The translations under genes were made by a program, and so were the position numbers. This document shows positions 53,304 to 63,934 of a DNA stretch of 64,000 nucleotides, in pieces. Positions within the stretch are counted from its first letter, which is position 1. Every line of letters begins with the position of its first letter. This DNA is from Sporichthya polymorpha DSM 43042 (GTDB lineage Bacteria; Actinomycetota; Actinomycetes; Sporichthyales; Sporichthyaceae): contig NZ_KB913029.1 of the NCBI RefSeq assembly GCF_000384115.1, forward strand, positions 1,522,907 to 1,586,906, in the 5' to 3' direction. The notes beneath the pieces were generated by a model. The model was not told where the DNA came from, made no database searches, and saw nothing but the letters and a program-made list of their open reading frames with translations.

Positions 53304-55217
53304 TCAGCTGTCCGCGACCCGGACCCAGCGGCCCGCCGCGGCGTCCCACTCCCACCGACCGCTGTCGAGGTCCTCGTCGTCCTCGCTCGCGGCGGCGGCC
53401 GCGGCCGCCGCGGCCGGGGACTCGACCGGGGCGGCGTGCGCGGGCTCGGCCGGCCGGGCCGGCTGCGGCGGGGCCGGGGCCGGCTTCACCGGGGCGGGGG
53501 TGGGCTTCGCCGGGGCCGGGGTGGCCTTCGCCGGGGCCGGGGCCGGGGCCGGGGTGGGCGCGGCCGGGGGCTGCTGCGGCGCGACCTGCGGGGTGGGTAC
53601 CTGGGAGCCGGGAGCCGGTTTCGCGACCGGCGGGGCCGGGGCCGCCGGGGCGACCGGGGTCGGCGGCGGCACCGGCCGCCGCTCGGGGACCGGCTTGGGC
53701 GCGGGCGCGGGGTCGCCCGGCGGCGGGGCGACGGGGTGGACCGAGGCGGGCGGGGTCCGCATCACCTCGACGGTCGGGGTCTCCGGCGGCGCGGGCTGCT
53801 TCGGCGGCTGCTGCTGCGGCGGTGCCGGCGGCGGGGTGGGCTGCGGAACCGACTTCGCCGCCGGAGCCGCCGGCGGTGCGGCGGGCGCCGGCTTGGGGGC
53901 GGGTGCGGGCGCGGGGGCCGGGGCGGGCTTCGCGACCGGCGGGGCCGGCGCGGGAGCCGGCTTCGGTTCGGGGGCCGGCTTGGGTGCCGGGGCGGGCTTC
54001 GGCTGCGGGGCCGCCTCCGGCCCGGGGGCCGGAGCCGGGGCGGGGGCCGGAGCCGGGGCCGGAGCGGGAGCGGCGGCGGAGACCGCGGCACCGCCGAGCC
54101 GGGAGGGGAGGGTGGAAGGGCCGCGGGCGGCGAGGTACCGGGCGATGTCACCGTGGGAGACGACGCCCTGGACCAGTCCGTCGTCGTCGACGCAGACGGC
54201 GAGCCCGGGCGGGGAGAGGATCGCGGCGTCGAGGGCCGCGAGGACGCTCTCGTCCGGGTAGAAGGTGCCGCCGAGCGGATAGACGACCTGGCCGGAGACC
54301 ACGTCGGTCGGGCCGAGCTTGCTGGTGTCGACCCAGCCGCGCGGGTGGCGCTCGGGGTCGAGCACGAGCAGCCAGTCCTGGTTGTGCTGGGTGGAGATGG
54401 CCTTGGCGCGGTCACCGGTCGCGCCGGCCTGGACCGTCGCCGCGGGGGCGAGCGGGAGGTCACTGACCGGGAGGAACGCGAGCTTGCGGATGCCGCGGTC
54501 GCGGCCGAGGAAGTCGGCGACGAAGTCCGTACCCGGGTGCACGAGCAGCGTCTCCGGCGTCGCGATCTGGACCAGCCGGCCGCCGGTGTCCATGACCGCG
54601 ATCTGGTCGCCGAGCTTGATGGCCTCGTCGATGTCGTGGGTGACGAACAGGATCGTCTTCGGCGCGGCCTGCTGGAGGTCGAGGAGGTCGTCCTGAAGGT
54701 CGCCGCGGACGACGGGATCGAGCGTCGAGAACGGCTCGTCCATCAGCAGGACCGGCGGGTCCGCGGCCAGCGCACGGGCGAGCGCGACGCGCAACTGCTG
54801 ACCGGTGGAGAGCTGGCCGGGGAACTTGTCGGCGAAGGAGACCGAGAGGCCGACGCGGTCGAGCAGCGCGTGCGCGAGTTCGCGGGCCTGGCGCGGCTTC
54901 GTGCCGATGAGCAGCGGGACCGTCTCGATGTTCTCGACGACCGTGCGGTGCGGGAACAGCCCGCCCTTGGCGATGACGTACCCGATCGAGCGACGCAGCG
55001 CGGACCGGCGCAGCAGCGTGTTCGCGGCGCCGTCGATGAGGACGCGGCCCGCCGACGGGTCGACGAGGCGGTTCACCATTCGCAGCAGCGTCGTCTTGCC
55101 GCACCCGGACGGTCCGACGACGACCGTGATCCGTCCAGTGGGCGCGATGAGACTGAGGTTCTCCACGGCGACTGTGCCGCCGGGGTAGACCTTGGTCACC
55201 GCATCGAACTCGATCAC
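53304..55217 (-). CDS. ABC transporter ATPase with CBS pair and a very long Pro/Ala-rich tail
   Basis: 637 residues from GTG 55217. Walker A GPSGCGKTT at 35-43, signature loop as LSTGQ at 136-140 (a variant of LSGGQ), Walker B VLLMDEP at 156-162. A CBS-domain pair follows at about 265-365, as in the OpuA/ProV class (VVSHGDIARYLA). From about residue 380 a 230-residue Pro/Ala/Lys-rich stretch follows, with long runs of alternating AP, then poly-Ala, an acidic patch and a tryptophan-rich end (SGRWEWDAAAGRWVRVADS). Usual family members end after the CBS domains. Its place inside the hut operon suggests uptake of histidine or urocanate. No substrate-binding protein is encoded nearby. A -10-like TAGGTT (55276-55271) may give it a separate promoter. 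Confidence 0.9.
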   Translation of the reverse strand: MIEFDAVTKVYPGGTVAVENLSLIAPTGRITVVVGPSGCGKTTLLRMVNRLVDPSAGRVLIDGAANTLLRRSALRRSIGYVIAKGGLFPHRTVVENIETVPLLIGTKPRQARELAHALLDRVGLSVSFADKFPGQLSTGQQLRVALARALAADPPVLLMDEPFSTLDPVVRGDLQDDLLDLQQAAPKTILFVTHDIDEAIKLGDQIAVMDTGGRLVQIATPETLLVHPGTDFVADFLGRDRGIRKLAFLPVSDLPLAPAATVQAGATGDRAKAISTQHNQDWLLVLDPERHPRGWVDTSKLGPTDVVSGQVVYPLGGTFYPDESVLAALDAAILSPPGLAVCVDDDGLVQGVVSHGDIARYLAARGPSTLPSRLGGAAVSAAAPAPAPAPAPAPAPAPGPEAAPQPKPAPAPKPAPEPKPAPAPAPPVAKPAPAPAPAPAPKPAPAAPPAAPAAKSVPQPTPPPAPPQQQPPKQPAPPETPTVEVMRTPPASVHPVAPPPGDPAPAPKPVPERRPVPPPTPVAPAAPAPPVAKPAPGSQVPTPQVAPQQPPAAPTPAPAPAPAKATPAPAKPTPAPVKPAPAPPQPARPAEPAHAAPVESPAAAAAAAAASEDDEDLDSGRWEWDAAAGRWVRVADS

Positions 55218-55346
55218 CGGGGATCCTCTGTGTCGACGTCCGTGCCCCGGGCCAGGGGACACCTCGAGTCAACCTAACGCCCCACCAGCCCCACCGGTTG
55301 GATCCGCGCCCCAGACCCGCGGGCGAACGTCCCCGGCGGCCCAGAT

Positions 55347-57005
<1,659 letters not shown>

Positions 57006-57028
57006 AGCGCCCCCTCATCAGTGCCCCC

Positions 57029-58582
57029 TCACTTCAGTGCTCCCACGACGCCTTCGGCCGCCGCCAGCAGTTCACCCGACGCGACGGCCTCGACGGCGGC
57101 GTCGAGGTCCGGGCTCAGGTGCCGGTCCGGCCCCGGACCCGGTACCCGCTCCCGCAGCGCCGCTACCACCGCACCGGTGCCGGGGGCCGGGGTGAGCGGG
57201 GCACGCAGGTCGAGACCCCGGGCGGCGGTGAGGATCTCGATCGCCATCACGCGCCGCAGGCCGTCGACGGCACGGCGCAGCTTGCGGCCGGCGTGCCAAC
57301 CCATCGAGACGTGGTCCTCCTGCATGCCGGAGGACGGGATCGAGTCCACCGACGCCGGGACCGCGAGCCGCTTGAGCTCCGAGACGATCCCCGCCGCCGT
57401 GTACTGGGCGATCATGTAGCCGGAGTCGACGCCCGGGTCCGCCGCGAGGAACGGCGGCAGCCCGTGCGACCGGTGCGCGTCGAGCAGTCGGTCGGTGCGC
57501 CGCTCGGAGATCGACGCGAGGTCCGCGGCCGCGATCGCGAGGAAGTCCAGGACGTAGCCGACCGGCGCCCCGTGGAAGTTGCCGTTGGACTCGACCCGCC
57601 CGTCGGGCAGGACGACGGGGTTGTCGATCGCCGCGGCCAGCTCGCGCTCGGCAACGGTGACCGCGTGGGCGAGGGTGTCGCGGACGGCGCCGGCGACCTG
57701 CGGGGCGCACCGCAGCGAGTACGCGTCCTGGACGCGGGGGTCGTCGGGCCCGGCGTGCGAGGCGACGACCGGCGACCCGGCGAGCAACGCGCGCAGGTTC
57801 TCCGCGGCGTCGGCCTGCCCCGGGTGCGGACGCAGGGCCTGCAGGTCGGCCGCGAACACCCGGTCGGTGCCGAGCAGGGCCTCGACGCTGAGGGCGGCGG
57901 CGAGGTCGGCGTGCCGGACCAGGGAGCGGAGGTCGGCGCAGGCCAGCACCAGCATGCCGAGCATGCCGTCGGTGCCGTTGATCAGCGCGAGGCCTTCCTT
58001 CTCCGCGAGCACGACGGGGGTGATCCCCGCGGCGGGCAGCGCCTCGGCGGCGGGAACGAGCTCCCCGGACCGGTCGCGGACCGAGCCCTCCCCCGTCAGC
58101 ACGAGCGCGACGGCGGCCAGCGGCGCGAGGTCCCCGGAGCAGCCGAGGCTCCCGTACTCCGGGACGACCGGGGTGAGGCCGGCGTTGAGGAGCCCGGCGA
58201 GGGCGTCGGCGGTGGCCGGGGCGATGCCGGTCCGGCCCGTGGCCAGTGTCCGGAGTCGGAGCAGCATGAGCGCCCGGACGACCTCGCGCTCCACCTCGGG
58301 GCCACTGCCGGCGGCGTGGGAGCGGATCAGCGAGCGCTGCAGGGCGGTGCGCCGCTCCGGCGGGATGTGCTTGGTCGCGAGCGCGCCGAAGCCGGTCGAG
58401 ATGCCGTAGGCCGGGACCGGGGAGGCGGCCAGCGCGTCGACCCGGGCCCGGGACTCGACGATCGCGGCCCGGGCGGCGGCGGACAGGCCCACCGGCGCCC
58501 CGTCCCGGGCCACCGCGACGACGTCGTCGGCACGCAGGGACCCGGTCCCGATCTCGATGACCGCCCCCATCCGCACCTGCAT
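57029..58582 (-). CDS. hutH: Histidine ammonia-lyase
   Basis: Deaminates L-histidine to urocanate. 517 residues from ATG 58582, which has GGGGTGG 6 nt upstream; a GTG at 58591 is the alternative. YGISTGFGALATKHI near residue 59 holds the catalytic Tyr, and EYGSLGCSGDLAPLAAVAL at about 142-160 is the MIO-prosthetic-group loop. The triad here is Cys148-Ser149-Gly150 instead of the more common Ala-Ser-Gly. DNPVVLPDGRVESNGNFHG and SIPSSGMQEDHVSMGWHAGRKL complete the active site. First gene of the hut cluster. Confidence 0.96.
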   Translation of the reverse strand: MQVRMGAVIEIGTGSLRADDVVAVARDGAPVGLSAAARAAIVESRARVDALAASPVPAYGISTGFGALATKHIPPERRTALQRSLIRSHAAGSGPEVEREVVRALMLLRLRTLATGRTGIAPATADALAGLLNAGLTPVVPEYGSLGCSGDLAPLAAVALVLTGEGSVRDRSGELVPAAEALPAAGITPVVLAEKEGLALINGTDGMLGMLVLACADLRSLVRHADLAAALSVEALLGTDRVFAADLQALRPHPGQADAAENLRALLAGSPVVASHAGPDDPRVQDAYSLRCAPQVAGAVRDTLAHAVTVAERELAAAIDNPVVLPDGRVESNGNFHGAPVGYVLDFLAIAAADLASISERRTDRLLDAHRSHGLPPFLAADPGVDSGYMIAQYTAAGIVSELKRLAVPASVDSIPSSGMQEDHVSMGWHAGRKLRRAVDGLRRVMAIEILTAARGLDLRAPLTPAPGTGAVVAALRERVPGPGPDRHLSPDLDAAVEAVASGELLAAAEGVVGALK

Positions 58583-58670
58583 ATTTTCCACCCCGCGAAG
58601 TTGTCTCGGTCACGTCCCACGCCGTTTGCGCAGGTGAGGTGAGGCTCAGCGCGGAGAAGTGCAGTGACGG

Positions 58671-58696
58671 GGGGTAACGTCGGGGCGGTTTACCCC
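58671..58696. promoter_or_regulatory. Inverted repeat in the divergent hutH / Fe-S oxidoreductase promoter region
   Basis: GGGGTAA (58671-58677) and TTACCCC (58690-58696) are exact complements 12 nt apart, 63 bp upstream of the Fe-S gene and 89 bp from hutH. A possible operator for either gene; no hut regulator gene lies in the window. Confidence 0.35.
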
Positions 58697-58758
58697 GCCG
58701 TTTCACGTTCGCGGCTCGCACTGCATCGCCGACTGCCACCTCGCCCGGGAGCACGCTG

Positions 58759-61032
58759 ATGATGACCACCCGCTGGATCGTCGGGTTGGCCATGACCCTC
58801 GCCGTTCTGCCGATCGCAGCTCGACGCGGCTTGTGGCTCTACAAGCTGGCGATGACGGGGCAGCCCGCCCCGGACCGCCTCGCGAACGTGGAGCGGCCGA
58901 AGATCGGTGCCGCGATCAAGCGGCAGGTCGTCGAGGTCTTCGGGCAGAAGAAGCTGCTCAAGTGGACCGTCCCCGGCATGGCCCACTTCTTCGTCTTCTG
59001 GGCCTTCGTCATCCTCGGCACCGTCTACCTCGAGGCCTACGGCGCGCTGTTCGACGAGAATTTCGCCATCCCGCTCATCGGCAAGTGGGACCTGCTCGGC
59101 TTCGCGCAGGACACCATCGCGCTGTTGGCGCTGATCAGCCTCGGGGTCTTCGCGGCGATCCGCTGGAAGGACTCCCCGGCCCGCAAGGACCGCAAGTCCC
59201 GGTTCAAGGGCTCGCACACCGGTGGCGCGTGGCTGATCCTCTTCATGATCGTCAACGTCATCTGGACGATGTTCTGGTTCCGCGGCGCCGCGGCGGCCGC
59301 GGGCAACCTGCCGTACGGCGACGGCGCCTACGCCTCCCAGGCGGCGGGCGAGCTCTTCGAGGGCATCGAGAACCACGACACGCTCGAGTGGGTCGAGACG
59401 GCGGGCCTGTGGGCCCACATCGGCGTCATGCTCGTGTTCCTCGTGATCGTCGTCTACAGCAAGCACATGCACATCTTCATCGCGCCGCTGAACGTCACGT
59501 TCGCGCGCAAGCCCAACGGCCTGGGCCCGCTGCTCCCGATGCAGAGCAACGGCAAGCCGCTCGACTTCGAGGACTTCGACGAGGAGACCGACATCTTCGG
59601 CCGCTCCAAGGTCGAGGACTTCACCTGGAAGGGCTTCCTCGACTTCGCGACCTGTACCGAGTGCGGCCGTTGCCAGAGCCAGTGCCCGGCGTGGAACACC
59701 GGCAAGCCGCTGTCGCCGAAGATGGTCATCCTCGACCTGCGTGACCACGCGTTCGCGAAGGCGCCGTGGCTGCTCGCCTCGGAAGAGGAGCGCGAGAACC
59801 TGCCGGAGTCGGTGAAGGCCGAGGCCGAGCGTCCGCTGGTCGCCCCGCTCGAAGAGGGCGGTGTCATCGACCCGGACGTCATCTGGTCCTGCACCAACTG
59901 CGGCGCGTGCGTCGAGCAGTGCCCGGTCGACATCGAGCACATCGACCACATCGTCGACATGCGTCGCTACCAGACGATGATCGAGTCGAACTTCCCGTCC
60001 GAGGCCGGCGGGATGCTCAAGAACCTCGAGAAGGCCGGCAACCCGTGGGGCATGCCGGCGCGCATGCGCACCGAGTGGACGAAGGACCTCGACTTCGAGG
60101 TCAAGGTCCTCGGCGAGGACGTCGAGGACCTCTCGGAGGTCGAGTACCTGTTCTGGGTCGGCTGCGCCGGCGCGCTGGACGACAAGGCGCAGAAGACGAC
60201 GAAGGCCGTCGCCGAACTGCTGCACATCGCGGGCGTCGAGTTCGCGATCCTCGGCCAGTCCGAGACCTGCAACGGTGACCCGGCCCGCCGCATGGGCAAC
60301 GAGTTCGTCTTCCAGATGCTCGCGCAGCAGAACGTCGAGGTCCTCAACGAGGCGAAGGCGACGAAGATCGTCGCCACCTGCCCGCACTGCTTCAACACCC
60401 TCGGTCGCGAGTATCCGCAGCTCGGCGGCAACTACGAGCTCGTGCACCACACGCAGCTGCTGAACGAGCTGGTGGCGAACGGCAAGCTGAAGCCGGTCAG
60501 CAACATCGAGGGCACCGCGACCTACCACGACCCCTGCTTCCTGGGTCGCCACAACAAGGTCTACTCCCCGCCGCGAGAGCTCATCAGCAAGGTCGGCGGC
60601 CTGCAGTACAAGGAGATGGAGCGCTCGAAGGAGCGGTCCTTCTGCTGCGGCGCCGGCGGTGCGCGCATGTGGATGGAGGAGACGATCGGCCAGCGGATCA
60701 ACGACAACCGCACCGAAGAGGCGCTGTCGCTGAACCCGGACACGATCGTCACCGGCTGCCCGTTCTGCAAGACGATGATCTCCGACTCGGTGGCCGGCAA
60801 GCAGGGCTCGGGCGACAAGAGCGCCGAGGGCGTCCAGGTCATCGACGTCGCGCAGCTGCTCGTCCAGGCGACGCGTCCGGTCAAGGTCGGTGTCGCCGCC
60901 GACGGCCCGCAGACCGGCCCGGCGCTCACGGACAACGACCCCGGCGCGGGCTCGCAGGGCACACCCAGCGAGAACCCCGACCAGATGGCGGAGCCGGAGG
61001 CCGACCCGACCGGTGAGGGCGGGCGCCCGTGA
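58759..61032 (+). CDS. Membrane-bound (Fe-S)-binding oxidoreductase, HdrD/GlpC-like
   Basis: 757 residues. About five TM helices in the first 240 residues, a HdrE/NarI-like membrane part (HFFVFWAFVILGTVYLEAYG, IGVMLVFLVIVVYSKHMHIF). Two [4Fe-4S] ferredoxin motifs follow: Cys299/302/305/309 and Cys378/381/384/388. Then two CCG-type domains (CNGDPARRMG with CPHCFNTLGREYP, and DPCFLGRHN with CCGAGGARMW). The tail is acidic and Pro-rich. The layout matches actinobacterial heterodisulfide-reductase-related proteins such as mycobacterial Rv0338c, thought to pass electrons between the quinone pool and soluble donors. GGGAG precedes ATG 58759. The substrate is unknown. Confidence 0.92.
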   Translation: MMTTRWIVGLAMTLAVLPIAARRGLWLYKLAMTGQPAPDRLANVERPKIGAAIKRQVVEVFGQKKLLKWTVPGMAHFFVFWAFVILGTVYLEAYGALFDENFAIPLIGKWDLLGFAQDTIALLALISLGVFAAIRWKDSPARKDRKSRFKGSHTGGAWLILFMIVNVIWTMFWFRGAAAAAGNLPYGDGAYASQAAGELFEGIENHDTLEWVETAGLWAHIGVMLVFLVIVVYSKHMHIFIAPLNVTFARKPNGLGPLLPMQSNGKPLDFEDFDEETDIFGRSKVEDFTWKGFLDFATCTECGRCQSQCPAWNTGKPLSPKMVILDLRDHAFAKAPWLLASEEERENLPESVKAEAERPLVAPLEEGGVIDPDVIWSCTNCGACVEQCPVDIEHIDHIVDMRRYQTMIESNFPSEAGGMLKNLEKAGNPWGMPARMRTEWTKDLDFEVKVLGEDVEDLSEVEYLFWVGCAGALDDKAQKTTKAVAELLHIAGVEFAILGQSETCNGDPARRMGNEFVFQMLAQQNVEVLNEAKATKIVATCPHCFNTLGREYPQLGGNYELVHHTQLLNELVANGKLKPVSNIEGTATYHDPCFLGRHNKVYSPPRELISKVGGLQYKEMERSKERSFCCGAGGARMWMEETIGQRINDNRTEEALSLNPDTIVTGCPFCKTMISDSVAGKQGSGDKSAEGVQVIDVAQLLVQATRPVKVGVAADGPQTGPALTDNDPGAGSQGTPSENPDQMAEPEADPTGEGGRP

Positions 61033-61325
61033 CCGTCGTCGAGAAGGCGGAGCTCTCGGTCGCCGAGGATCGGGCGGACGAGTTCGCGGAGGTCCTGACT
61101 CAGGGCGCCGACCTCGTCCGCGGTCCCGGTGGCTGCCGGTCGCTGCGGATCGGGCGCGGGGTCGAGCGGCCCAACGTGTTCCTGCTGACGGTCGTGTGGG
61201 ACAGCGTCGACCACCACAACGCGTGGCGCGAGACGCCGGCGTTCACCGAGTTCGTCGGCTCGATCCGGGACTACCTCACCGGCCCGACCGGCATGGAGCA
61301 CTTCACCACGATCTCCGAGGGCTGA
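61029..61325 (+). CDS. Antibiotic biosynthesis monooxygenase (ABM) domain protein
   Basis: 98-residue dimeric alpha+beta barrel domain: KAELSVAEDRADEFAEVLTQGADLVRGPGGCRSLRIGRGVERPNVFLLTVVWDSVDHHNAWRETPAFTEFVGSIRDYL. Family members include heme-degrading and quinol monooxygenases, many without known function. GTG overlaps the Fe-S oxidoreductase stop (GTGA), so the two are co-translated and may work together. Confidence 0.88.
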   Translation: MTVVEKAELSVAEDRADEFAEVLTQGADLVRGPGGCRSLRIGRGVERPNVFLLTVVWDSVDHHNAWRETPAFTEFVGSIRDYLTGPTGMEHFTTISEG

Positions 61326-61390
61326 GCAGACGTCAGGGGCGAGTTCCACCTTCAGTAAGGTGAGGCATCCCTTAGCCCCTGGAGGACCTT

Positions 61391-62857
61391 GTGAACCGCC
61401 TTGTGATCAGCGCCCTGATCACCAGCACGCTGGTGCTGTCCGCGTGCGCCGATGACGACGACGACCTGACGGCGAGCGGCTCGAGCCCGAGCGCCGCCGA
61501 CACCCCGAGCGCGACCCCCACCCCCACCGGGGCCTTGCTGGACTCGGCCTTCGGCACCGCCGGCATCGTCAAGGCCGCGCTCGTCTCCGGCGCCAAGGAC
61601 CGGTTCAACGCCGTCGCGGTCGGCAAGGACGGCAAGATCTACGCTGCCGGCCTGACCAGCGAGGGCCCGGACCAGAAGATCGCCGTCGCGCGCTTCTCCA
61701 CGAGCGGCACCAAGGACACGACCTTCGGCGACGGCGGCGTCGCGAGCGTCAACGTTTCCCCGAACTCCAATACCGACCCGACCACCCAGCTCGAGCAGGC
61801 CCGCAGCCTGGTCTTCCTGGAGGACGGCACCGTCGTGGCCGTCGGCACCGCCGAGCACGACGCGAAGGCCACGGGCGAGGCAGCCAAGGACACCGACGTC
61901 GTCGCCGTGGCGTTCGACAGCGCCGGCAAGCCGGTCAGCGACTTCGGCACCGACGGCGTCGCACGCTTCGACGTCGGGACCGGGCACGAGATTTCCGAGG
62001 ACGGCGAGGCGGCCTGGGTCGGCGCCGACCAGGGCTACGGCTCCGCGGCCCTGCCGGACGGCGGCGGTCTGGTGATCTTCGGCGTCACGACCGCCGGCTC
62101 GGACCGCGAGGACACCGACTTCGTCCTCCTCGGCGTCGACGACGACGGCGAGCTCGACGACGACTTCGGCGACGACGGCGTCCTGAAGATCGACCGGGAG
62201 CAGGCCGACAACGCGCGGCACGTCCAGGTCGTCGGGGACAAGCTCGTCGCGACCGGCTACTCGCGCTACAGCAACGGCGACAAGGAGACCGTCCAGCCGG
62301 TCCTGATCCGCACCTCGCTGGACGGCGAGCTGGACAAGACCTTCGACGACGACGGCATCGCGACGCACGACGGGCTGGGTGCGGTCGCCGAGTCGTACCA
62401 GTTCGGCGTCCAGGGCGACAAGTACGTGCTCACCGGCTACGGCAAGGCGAACGACGCGGACAAGGTCGACCTGATCGCCTACCGCTTCACGAACGACGGC
62501 GAGTTCGACACCACCTTCGGGGAGAACGGCGTCACGCGCATCGACATCACCGGTGAGGACGACCGCGGTCGCAACCTCGCCGTGGTGGGCGACCGGATCG
62601 TCTACGTCGGCAGCGGCAAGGTCGACGGGTCGAACCAGGAGGCGATGGTCGTCGTCCTCGACAAGGACGGGAAGCGCGACACCGCCTACGGCGCGGACGG
62701 CGTGATCCTGACCGACCTCGGCACCCCGGGCGACGCCTGGTACGGCGTCGCCGTGGCTCCCGACGGGAAGACGGTCTACCTCGCCGGCTACACCAACATC
62801 TCGAACGACAGCGTCACCGCCGACGACGCGGTGCTGGGTCGGCTCACGCTGAGCTGA
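61391..62857 (+). CDS. Lipoprotein with delta-60 repeats
   Basis: 488 residues. Lipobox STLVLSAC with Cys19, an Asp/Ser/Pro/Thr linker, then about seven repeats of the uncharacterised delta-60 type with the recurring DTTFGDGGVA / DDDFGDDGVLKID / DTTFGENGVTRID signature at about 60-residue spacing, likely a beta-propeller. Surface-anchored; function unknown. GTG start with GGAGG 6 nt upstream. The region 62858-62962 after it shows no further gene. Confidence 0.9.
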   Translation: MNRLVISALITSTLVLSACADDDDDLTASGSSPSAADTPSATPTPTGALLDSAFGTAGIVKAALVSGAKDRFNAVAVGKDGKIYAAGLTSEGPDQKIAVARFSTSGTKDTTFGDGGVASVNVSPNSNTDPTTQLEQARSLVFLEDGTVVAVGTAEHDAKATGEAAKDTDVVAVAFDSAGKPVSDFGTDGVARFDVGTGHEISEDGEAAWVGADQGYGSAALPDGGGLVIFGVTTAGSDREDTDFVLLGVDDDGELDDDFGDDGVLKIDREQADNARHVQVVGDKLVATGYSRYSNGDKETVQPVLIRTSLDGELDKTFDDDGIATHDGLGAVAESYQFGVQGDKYVLTGYGKANDADKVDLIAYRFTNDGEFDTTFGENGVTRIDITGEDDRGRNLAVVGDRIVYVGSGKVDGSNQEAMVVVLDKDGKRDTAYGADGVILTDLGTPGDAWYGVAVAPDGKTVYLAGYTNISNDSVTADDAVLGRLTLS

Positions 62858-62962
62858 ATCAGCAACTGACGTAGCGCGCTTCTCCTCGCGGCGTGCGTCG
62901 CGGGCCTGTTCCTCGGGCTCGCGCCGCACGTCGCGCTTGTTTCCGGGTCTTGTCCGGGAAAG

Positions 62963-63000
62963 ATACATGCTGTATGAATGTGGAACCATGCAGTCTGTAT
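62963..63000. promoter_or_regulatory. Tandem operator-like sites upstream of hydrolase-tetR pair
   Basis: ATACATGCTGTAT (62963-62975) is a dyad, ATACA-N3-TGTAT. ATGCAGTCTGTAT (62988-63000) repeats it with one change in the half-site. Both are followed by GAATG and lie 25 bp apart, and the second ends 17 bp before the hydrolase start. They suit the TetR regulator encoded at the window edge. Confidence 0.6.
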
Positions 63001-63016
63001 GAATGAGGTGGGCGCA

Positions 63017-63934
63017 ATGGCGCGGACGACCGCCCTCGGCGAGTGGCGCGAGGCGAAACTCTCCGAGGGCGCGGTCCTCTACGCCGACCGTGGGCAGGGC
63101 GAGCCGGTCGTGTTCGTGCACGGCCTGCTCGTCAACGCCGACCTGTGGCGCAAGGTCGTCCCCGACGTCGCGGCGGCCGGGTTCCGGTGCGTGAGCCCGG
63201 ACCTGCCGTTCGGTGCGCACCAGGTCCCGGTCCCGGAGGCGGACCTCAGCCCGACCGGGGCCGCGGACCTGATCGCCGAGTTCCTGGAGCACCTGAACCT
63301 GCGGGACGTCACACTCGTCGCCAACGACACCGGCGGGGCGATCACGCAGATTCTGATGACCCGTCACCCGGAACGGATCGGGCGCGTCGTCCTGACCTCG
63401 TGCGACGCGTTCGAGCGCTTCCCACCGCGGCTGTTCGCGTACCTGCCGTGGCTGGCGAAGCTGCCCGGCTCGATGTGGGTGATGGCGCAGACGCTGCGGA
63501 TGCGGTGGACGCACAACCTGCCGATCACCTTCCGCTGGGTCACGAAGGGGCGGTTCGACGACGAGACGATCGAGTCCTTCCTCGGGCCGACGCGGCGCAG
63601 CGCCGAGGTGCGCAAGGACCTGCGGCGGTTCCTGCGCGGGGTCAAGCGCCGGCACCTGCTGGCCGCGGCCGAGGAACTGCCGCGCTTCGACAAGCCGGTG
63701 CTGCTGGCGTGGGCGAGCGAGGACCGGATCTTCCCGGTGGCGGACGCGTACCGGCTGGCCGGCGTCCTGCCGAACGCGGAGGTCGTCGAGATCGCGGACA
63801 GCTACACGTTCGTCTCCGAGGACCAACCCCAGCACCTGGCCGAGGTGGTGGTGCGCTTTGCTGGGCGACATGACGCAGCCGACGCAAGCCCGCGCCACGC
63901 GGACGCGGGCCGTGCTGCTGGCGACCGCGCGTGA
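63017..63934 (+). CDS. Alpha/beta hydrolase with Asp nucleophile (haloalkane dehalogenase/epoxide hydrolase-like)
   Basis: 305 residues. Oxyanion HGLLVNADLWRKV near residue 35, nucleophile elbow VANDTGGAITQ with Asp104 instead of Ser. The cap domain runs about 125-215, and an acid region lies at LLAWASEDRIFPVADAYRL. The usual catalytic His before the end is not visible: the segment reads IADSYTFVSEDQPQHLAEV. ATG 63017 with GAGGTGGG upstream is preferred over ATGs at 62978 and 62999, which lie within the operator repeats. The last 20 or so residues overlap the tetR gene and look non-homologous. Confidence 0.85.
   Translation: MARTTALGEWREAKLSEGAVLYADRGQGEPVVFVHGLLVNADLWRKVVPDVAAAGFRCVSPDLPFGAHQVPVPEADLSPTGAADLIAEFLEHLNLRDVTLVANDTGGAITQILMTRHPERIGRVVLTSCDAFERFPPRLFAYLPWLAKLPGSMWVMAQTLRMRWTHNLPITFRWVTKGRFDDETIESFLGPTRRSAEVRKDLRRFLRGVKRRHLLAAAEELPRFDKPVLLAWASEDRIFPVADAYRLAGVLPNAEVVEIADSYTFVSEDQPQHLAEVVVRFAGRHDAADASPRHADAGRAAGDRA

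Noticed and set aside
53500-54261. Gly/Ala-rich plus-strand frame that looks like a PE_PGRS protein
   Set aside because: It is simply the complement of the Pro/Ala-rich tail of the ABC ATPase (CCG/GCC codons read as CGG/GGC in the other strand).
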